DNA of 64,000 bases from Bacteroidales bacterium (GTDB lineage Bacteria; Bacteroidota; Bacteroidia; Bacteroidales; Muribaculaceae): assembly GCA_900770215.1 (NCBI GenBank), contig CAAGJW010000017.1, forward strand, positions 1-64,000, in the 5' to 3' direction. The notes under the pieces were generated by a model, which was given only the letters and a program-made list of their open reading frames with translations, was not told the origin of the DNA and did not search any database. Below are positions 59,283 to 64,000 of this stretch, one piece after another. The stretch's first letter is position 1. The number at the start of each line of letters is the position of its first letter. The translations under genes were made by a program, and so were the position numbers.

Positions 59283-61067
59283 ATGCACACACACACGATG
59301 AAACAAGCAGCCAGCACGTTGATAAGCAGGATAGATGGCCGCAGCGGCCTATGGATGGGAGTGGCCACCCTGGCAGTGGCGGCCTATCTCATGGTTGAAG
59401 CCGTGTGCGGGCTCGACGTGTGCGACAGCGGGTTTTACATGACCTTCTATGCCCGCATCTTTGACGCCCCCGGCACGGTGGGGTACAACTTCATGTACTA
59501 CCTGAGCGGCCTGGTGGGCGGCACGCTGCTGCACCTGTTCCCCGGCATGGGGCTGCTGGGCATGCGGCTCGCGGGCATTGCCGTCGTCGTAGCCAGCATG
59601 TGGCTGGCCTTTCTCTACTTGCGCACGCTCTTCAGGCCCTCGGCCGTGATACTGGCCCTGGTGGTGATTGCCTTCTCCTATATTCTCATCCCCATCGCAC
59701 TGTGCAACGACATGCTGGCCATCATGCTGTGGGTGGCTGCTGCGGTGCTGCTGTGCCAGGGCTTGATGCGCGACAACGCCTGGCTCGTGGCACTCTCGGG
59801 CCTGGTGATGGGTGTCAACATCTTCACGCGCGTGCCCGATGTGCTGGCCCTGGGGCTGCTCGTGCTCCTGCCTGCGCTCTACGGCGGCGCGGCTGGCCGG
59901 CGCGGCCGGCTCATGCTTGCGGGCCTTGCGGGCGCTGTGGCCGGCGCGGGCCTCATGGTGGCTCTCATGTGGGGACTGGGGCACCTGAGCATCTTCCTCG
60001 ACAACATCACCGACTTGCGTGATCTGGCCACTGGCCAGAAAGGCGCCTCAACCCACTCGGTGGCCTTCATGCTCATGGCGCAGCTCGACTTCTACAAGGC
60101 CGAGCTGTGGGTGGGTGCGAAATATGCCATCGTGGCCTGGCTCTACATCAAGGTGGGCGACTGGATTGAGCTGCGGCCGCTCAGGTGGCTCTTGCGCGTG
60201 ACCTGCATCGTGCTCGTGGTGTGGTTCACCCTGCGCATCAACATCGTGCGGCCGGTGTGGATACTTGCCGTGGCGGGCTGCATCTATGTCATCGTCATGG
60301 GCAACCCGCAACAGCGCCTGGCAGCCTGGGCAGGCCTCTACACGGTGCTGGTGTTCCCGGTGGGCAGCGACGGCTATGCTTGCAACAGCGGCACGCTGCT
60401 CACGCTGCTGGCCCTGCCGGTGGCTGCCTCGCTGTGGATCGACAACCACGGGCGCGACCTGCTCGTGGTCTTTGCCCTGGTGTGCGCCTTCAAGATGTTG
60501 ACGGGCGACATCTACTTCGACCAGGGCCCCGTGTGGCAGAAGACCGCCACGGTGCACAACCCGCGCGTGGCCGGCATCTACACCACGCCCCAGCGTGCGG
60601 CCGTGGTCAACGGCATGCTCGCGGGCATCGCGCCCTGGGTGAGTGCCGGCGACACGCTCATGGTCTATGGCAGCATGCCTGTGGTCAACTACATGACCGA
60701 CACGCGTCCCTACATGGGCTGCTCGTGGCCCGAGCTGCTGAGCGCCGGCCTGCTGCGCTCCAAGCTCGACAAGGCTGCCCACAGCCAGCCCCTGCCTGCC
60801 GTGCTGCGCCAGCGGTTCAACACCATAGGCCAGTACTGGGGGCGCCCTGCGCCCGACCTCGGCCACTACAACGAGAAGATGCCGTTTCTCGACGATGCCA
60901 AGCTGGCCGCCCTCAATGCCTTCTTGCGCCGCAACCACTACCGCGCCGTGTACCGCGACTCCCATTTCATCCTCTACCTCCCCCCATCCTGGCACCGGCA
61001 AAAAAATGACTTTAACAACCCAAACCAAAATGAACACCGAAAAACAACAACGCCAGGCCGCTATTGA
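59283..61067 (+). CDS. polytopic membrane protein, possible glycosyltransferase
   Basis: A 594-residue inner-membrane protein with about 12 transmembrane segments in the first 430 residues. DSGFYMTFYARIF near the N-terminus resembles the acidic first loop of GT-C glycosyltransferases. The C-terminal 150 residues are soluble and probably periplasmic. No catalytic motif can be named, so the function is tentative. The last 25 residues (from about HRQKNDFNN) overlap the start of the MmeI-like gene and may be a foreign tail acquired at the junction. A start at 59298 (MKQAASTL) is an alternative. Confidence 0.6.
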   Translation: MHTHTMKQAASTLISRIDGRSGLWMGVATLAVAAYLMVEAVCGLDVCDSGFYMTFYARIFDAPGTVGYNFMYYLSGLVGGTLLHLFPGMGLLGMRLAGIAVVVASMWLAFLYLRTLFRPSAVILALVVIAFSYILIPIALCNDMLAIMLWVAAAVLLCQGLMRDNAWLVALSGLVMGVNIFTRVPDVLALGLLVLLPALYGGAAGRRGRLMLAGLAGAVAGAGLMVALMWGLGHLSIFLDNITDLRDLATGQKGASTHSVAFMLMAQLDFYKAELWVGAKYAIVAWLYIKVGDWIELRPLRWLLRVTCIVLVVWFTLRINIVRPVWILAVAGCIYVIVMGNPQQRLAAWAGLYTVLVFPVGSDGYACNSGTLLTLLALPVAASLWIDNHGRDLLVVFALVCAFKMLTGDIYFDQGPVWQKTATVHNPRVAGIYTTPQRAAVVNGMLAGIAPWVSAGDTLMVYGSMPVVNYMTDTRPYMGCSWPELLSAGLLRSKLDKAAHSQPLPAVLRQRFNTIGQYWGRPAPDLGHYNEKMPFLDDAKLAALNAFLRRNHYRAVYRDSHFILYLPPSWHRQKNDFNNPNQNEHRKTTTPGRY

Positions 61068-63786
61068 GTTTGCCAAACGTTGGCAAGGCAAAGGCTATGA
61101 GAAAGGCGAGAGCCAGCGCTACTGGCTCGATCTGCTGGGCAACGTCTATGGCGTGCCCAATCCCACCGAGTGGGTGGAGTTTGAAGACAAGGTGCAGTTC
61201 GACTCCACCTCGTTTATCGATGTGATGATACCAGCCACCCATGTCATGATCGAGCAAAAGTCGCTGGGCAAGGACCTGCGCAAGCCCATACGCCAAAGCG
61301 ACGGCACCATGCTCACTCCCTTCCAGCAGGCGCAACGCTACTCGGCCGCCTTGCCCTACTCGCAGCGCCCACGCTGGATAGTGACCTGCAACTTTGCCGA
61401 AATCGACGTCTACGACATGGAAAACCCCAACAGCGAGCCACAGCACATCGCGCTCGGCGACCTGGGCAGCGACTACTACCGGCTCCAGTTCCTCATCGAT
61501 GTTGCCAGCGAGCACACCAAAAAGGAAATGGAAGTGTCGATGAAGGCCGGAGAAATTGTGGGACGCATCTATGACGCTATCTTGAAGCGGTATGACCCCG
61601 ACGACCCCAATACCCTGCGCTACCTCAACATCCTGTGCGTGCGCTTGGTGTTCTGTCTCTATGCCGAAGATGCCGGTATATTTGGCAAGCATGATATGTT
61701 TCACGACTACCTGGCACAGTTCGACGCGATGTCGATGCGAAATGAGTTGTTGCGACTTTTTGAGATACTGAACACCCCGGCCGAAAAGCGCAGCAAGTAC
61801 TTGCGGCCCGACTTGGCCGCGTTCCCTTATACCAACGGCGGCCTCTTTGCCGAAGAAATCGACATTCCGCCATTTACCGACGAGATATGCAATGTGTTGC
61901 TTCAACATGGCTCGCTCGACTTTGACTGGTCGCAAATTTCGCCCACCATCTTTGGCGGTGTGTTTGAAAGCACCCTCAATCCCGAGACGCGGCGAAATGG
62001 CGGCATGCACTATACCTCGATCGAGAACATACACAAGGTGATCGACCCGCTGTTTCTCGACGGCCTCAAGAGCCAGCTGGCCGATATCACCGAGGAGCCC
62101 GTGTTCAAGCGCCGCCTCAAGGCTCTGCACGATTTTCAAGACCACCTGGCCTCGCTTGTTTTTCTCGACCCCGCATGCGGCTCAGGCAATTTCCTCACCG
62201 AGACCTACCTGTCGTTGCGACGGCTCGAGAACCAGGTGATCAAGCTCATCTACAACATGGAGCCCCTCGATGCATTCACCAATCCCATCAAGGTGAGCAT
62301 CAATCAGTTCTATGGCATTGAGATCAACGATTTTGCCGTCACCGTGGCCACTACCGCGCTGTGGATAAGCGAGAGCCAGATGATGGCCGAGACCGAGGGC
62401 ATCATTCACCACGACATCGACTTCTTGCCCTTGCACAGCTATGCCAACATTCACGAGGGCAACGCCCTGCACATCCCCTGGGAGAGCGTGGTGCCCAAGG
62501 GCAAGCTGAGCTACATCATCGGCAATCCGCCCTTTGTGGGAGCCCGGCTCATGAGTGAGGCGCAAAAGGCCGACATGCTCGATGTGTTTGGCAAAGACTG
62601 GAAAAATGTGGGCAACATCGACTATGTGGGCGCTTGGTACAAGCGGGCGGCCGACTACATGAAGGGTACTGCCATTGAGGCTGCACTTGTCTCAACCAAT
62701 TCCATCTCCCAGGGCGAGCAAGTGGCCAACTTGTGGAAACCGCTCTTCGACGAGGGCATCCACATCAATTTTGCCCACCGCACCTTCAGATGGGACAGCG
62801 AGGCGAGCATCAAGGCTCATGTGCACGTGGTGGTCGTGGGCTTTTCCTACTTGAACCGCGACAATAAAGTCATCTACGACAACGGGCAGCGGCAAGAGGT
62901 GCCCAATATCAACGCCTATCTGGTAAATGCAGCCAACGTGTTCATTTTTAGCCATAGCCACCCTATCTGCAATGTTCCAGAAATAGGCATAGGCAATCAA
63001 CCCATCGACGGGGGAAACTATCTGTTTACAAAAGAGGAGATGGAAGCTTTTATTAAGCAGCAACCTAATTCTGTTCCGTTTTTTCACCCGTGGTATGGCG
63101 CAATTGAGTTTATACACCAGCGTCCCCGTTATTGTTTGTGGTTAGGCGATTGTTCGCCGCATCAACTGGCGGAGATGCCCCTTTGCAGAGAAAGAGTAGA
63201 GAACGTACGGAAACTTCGTTTGGAAAGTAAAAGAGTAAGTTCTCGCAGGTTGGCCGACCGTCCGACCCGTTTTCAAGTGGAGAACATGCCCGATGGCGAC
63301 TCGATTCTTATTCCAAGGGTTTCTTCTGAAAGAAGACGATATGTGCCAATGGGTTATATCCCCAAAGGAACATTTGCAAGCGATGCTGTTCATCTTGTTC
63401 CTTCGGCCACGCTCTATCACTTTGGCGTGCTGGAGAGTAACGTGCACATGGCTTGGATGCGTGCAGTGTGTGGGCGATTGAAGAGTGATTACCGATACTC
63501 GAAGGATGTGGTGTACAACAACTTCCCGTGGCCCTCGCCCACGGACGAGCAAGCAGAGAAGATAGCGACTACCGCCCAGGGCATACTCGATGCCCGCAGC
63601 CGCTATCCCGACTCCTCGATGGCCGACCTCTACGACCCCAACTTGATGCCCTATGACTTATTGGAGGCGCACCGGGCCAACGACCGTGCTGTGATGGCTG
63701 CCTATGGCTTTGCGACGCGCATGACCGAGACCGAGTGTGTGTCGCGCCTTTTCGACCTCTACAGTGCCATGGCCCACATGGGCTAA
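61030..63786 (+). CDS. Type IIL (MmeI-like) restriction-modification enzyme
   Basis: A 918-residue single-chain enzyme with endonuclease, adenine methyltransferase and specificity regions. The N-terminal nuclease motif is FIDVMIPATHVMIEQK (Asp64, Glu75, Lys77: D-x10-E-x-K, the MmeI pattern). A helical spacer leads to the methyltransferase: LDPACGSGNFL near residue 380 (SAM binding) and IIGNPPFVGA near 498. The second half contains a variable target-recognition domain and a helical C-terminus ending MAHMG. Codon use is less GC-biased than neighbours, mainly in the recognition part. An ATG at 61006 is an alternative start. Its 5' end overlaps the preceding gene by 38 nt in a different frame. 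Confidence 0.9.
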   Translation: MNTEKQQRQAAIEFAKRWQGKGYEKGESQRYWLDLLGNVYGVPNPTEWVEFEDKVQFDSTSFIDVMIPATHVMIEQKSLGKDLRKPIRQSDGTMLTPFQQAQRYSAALPYSQRPRWIVTCNFAEIDVYDMENPNSEPQHIALGDLGSDYYRLQFLIDVASEHTKKEMEVSMKAGEIVGRIYDAILKRYDPDDPNTLRYLNILCVRLVFCLYAEDAGIFGKHDMFHDYLAQFDAMSMRNELLRLFEILNTPAEKRSKYLRPDLAAFPYTNGGLFAEEIDIPPFTDEICNVLLQHGSLDFDWSQISPTIFGGVFESTLNPETRRNGGMHYTSIENIHKVIDPLFLDGLKSQLADITEEPVFKRRLKALHDFQDHLASLVFLDPACGSGNFLTETYLSLRRLENQVIKLIYNMEPLDAFTNPIKVSINQFYGIEINDFAVTVATTALWISESQMMAETEGIIHHDIDFLPLHSYANIHEGNALHIPWESVVPKGKLSYIIGNPPFVGARLMSEAQKADMLDVFGKDWKNVGNIDYVGAWYKRAADYMKGTAIEAALVSTNSISQGEQVANLWKPLFDEGIHINFAHRTFRWDSEASIKAHVHVVVVGFSYLNRDNKVIYDNGQRQEVPNINAYLVNAANVFIFSHSHPICNVPEIGIGNQPIDGGNYLFTKEEMEAFIKQQPNSVPFFHPWYGAIEFIHQRPRYCLWLGDCSPHQLAEMPLCRERVENVRKLRLESKRVSSRRLADRPTRFQVENMPDGDSILIPRVSSERRRYVPMGYIPKGTFASDAVHLVPSATLYHFGVLESNVHMAWMRAVCGRLKSDYRYSKDVVYNNFPWPSPTDEQAEKIATTAQGILDARSRYPDSSMADLYDPNLMPYDLLEAHRANDRAVMAAYGFATRMTETECVSRLFDLYSAMAHMG

Positions 63787-63826
63787 AAAGCCCATTGCCG
63801 CTCCCGCTCGGGAGCTCGGTGGCGGC

Positions 63827-63846
63827 GGGCGCGAAATTTCGCGCCC
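63827..63846. repeat. REP-like perfect palindrome
   Basis: GGGCGCGAAATTTCGCGCCC is a perfect 20-nt palindrome immediately after the MmeI-like gene. Similar GC-rich palindromes flanking an AAATTT core occur as dispersed repeats in many bacterial genomes. Only one copy is seen in this window. Confidence 0.6.
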
Positions 63847-63907
63847 CTACAACACCCGTTGCGGACGGCCACAAGGGCCACACCCTGCCACTGGCCGGAA
63901 ATAGAAA

Positions 63908-63935
63908 AGCCTGCGGGATGTGCCGCAGGCTTTTG
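63908..63935. terminator. intrinsic terminator (possibly bidirectional)
   Basis: AGCCTGCGG (63908-63916) with CCGCAGGCT (63923-63931) and a 6-nt loop, followed on the plus strand by TTTGCT and on the minus strand by TTTTCTATTT. Confidence 0.85.
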
Positions 63936-64000
63936 CTATGTGTTGGCGCTCACGCGGGTGATGCGCTGGCTGTGGGTTGTATTTATTCGGCGGGGAGCAT

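Noticed and set aside
63983..64000. Possible C-terminus of a minus-strand gene (last codons and stop at the right edge)
   Set aside because: Only five codons are visible, far too few to support a gene.

Overview
The window looks like a chromosomal segment of a gut-type Bacteroidales. Most of it is high-GC, and the Muribaculaceae are a reasonable guess, though that is inference. The supporting signs are start regions without Shine-Dalgarno sequences, many TAnnTTTG (-7) promoter boxes with a TTG/TTTG element about 19-20 nt upstream, a cvpA-sufBCDS cluster, secreted proteins with T9SS-like tails, a NigD-like lipoprotein, a UDP-epimerase-type threonine dehydrogenase, and an LptE/SecG operon of the Bacteroidetes type.

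Layout. 0-0.4 kb: a promoter-terminator unit that looks like a small RNA. 0.4-7.4 kb (mostly minus): a tiny Asp-box protein, an ArnT-like glycosyltransferase, tRNA-Leu and tRNA-Gln, a DUF3467 gene with cysS, a LolD-like ATPase with a NigD-like lipoprotein, and threonine dehydrogenase. 7.8-12.0 kb (plus): a nucleoside-recognition-type membrane protein, kbl (completing threonine to glycine plus acetyl-CoA) and pyruvate kinase. 12.0-14.8 kb: two large secreted proteins, one with GLUG repeats plus dockerin and one with a T9SS-like C-terminus. 14.8-18.9 kb: an AT-rich island with a mini-RHS protein whose base composition switches at its variable tip, followed by two secreted or lipoprotein genes and a coupled pair of small secreted proteins. 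19.0-22.9 kb: GH25 lysozyme, a flippase and ruvB. 23.0-26.9 kb: five consecutive FKBP-family genes, one lacking the catalytic domain. 27.0-36.0 kb: a sirtuin without zinc cysteines, gene fossils (an RHS piece and a phosphatase paralogue), histidine phosphatase, LD-carboxypeptidase, an outer-membrane barrel, a beta-helix protein, metallophosphoesterase and threonine aldolase. 36.1-44.8 kb: a zinc-ribbon membrane protein, a mannose-1-P guanylyltransferase, polysaccharide deacetylase and cvpA-sufBCDS. 45.1-51.8 kb: a complete Type I restriction-modification operon with a standalone DUF1016-N gene between hsdM and hsdS. 52.0-55.1 kb: Xaa-Pro aminopeptidase and an archaeal-type AAA ATPase whose promoter is embedded in an array of five TTGGCGCAA-type repeats. 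55.3-59.2 kb: acyltransferase, sigma-54 activator, LptE, a coupled unknown gene and SecG. 59.3-63.8 kb: a polytopic glycosyltransferase-like protein whose 3' end is overlapped by a single-chain Type IIL (MmeI-like) restriction-modification gene, followed by a REP-like palindrome and a terminator.

The accessory content falls into the RHS island, the Type I system, the ATPase with its repeat array, and the MmeI-like gene. The rest is ordinary Bacteroidales housekeeping. The least explained items are the ATPase repeat array, the DUF1016-N gene inside the Type I operon, and the mini-RHS operon. All functional calls come from reading motifs; no database search was run.
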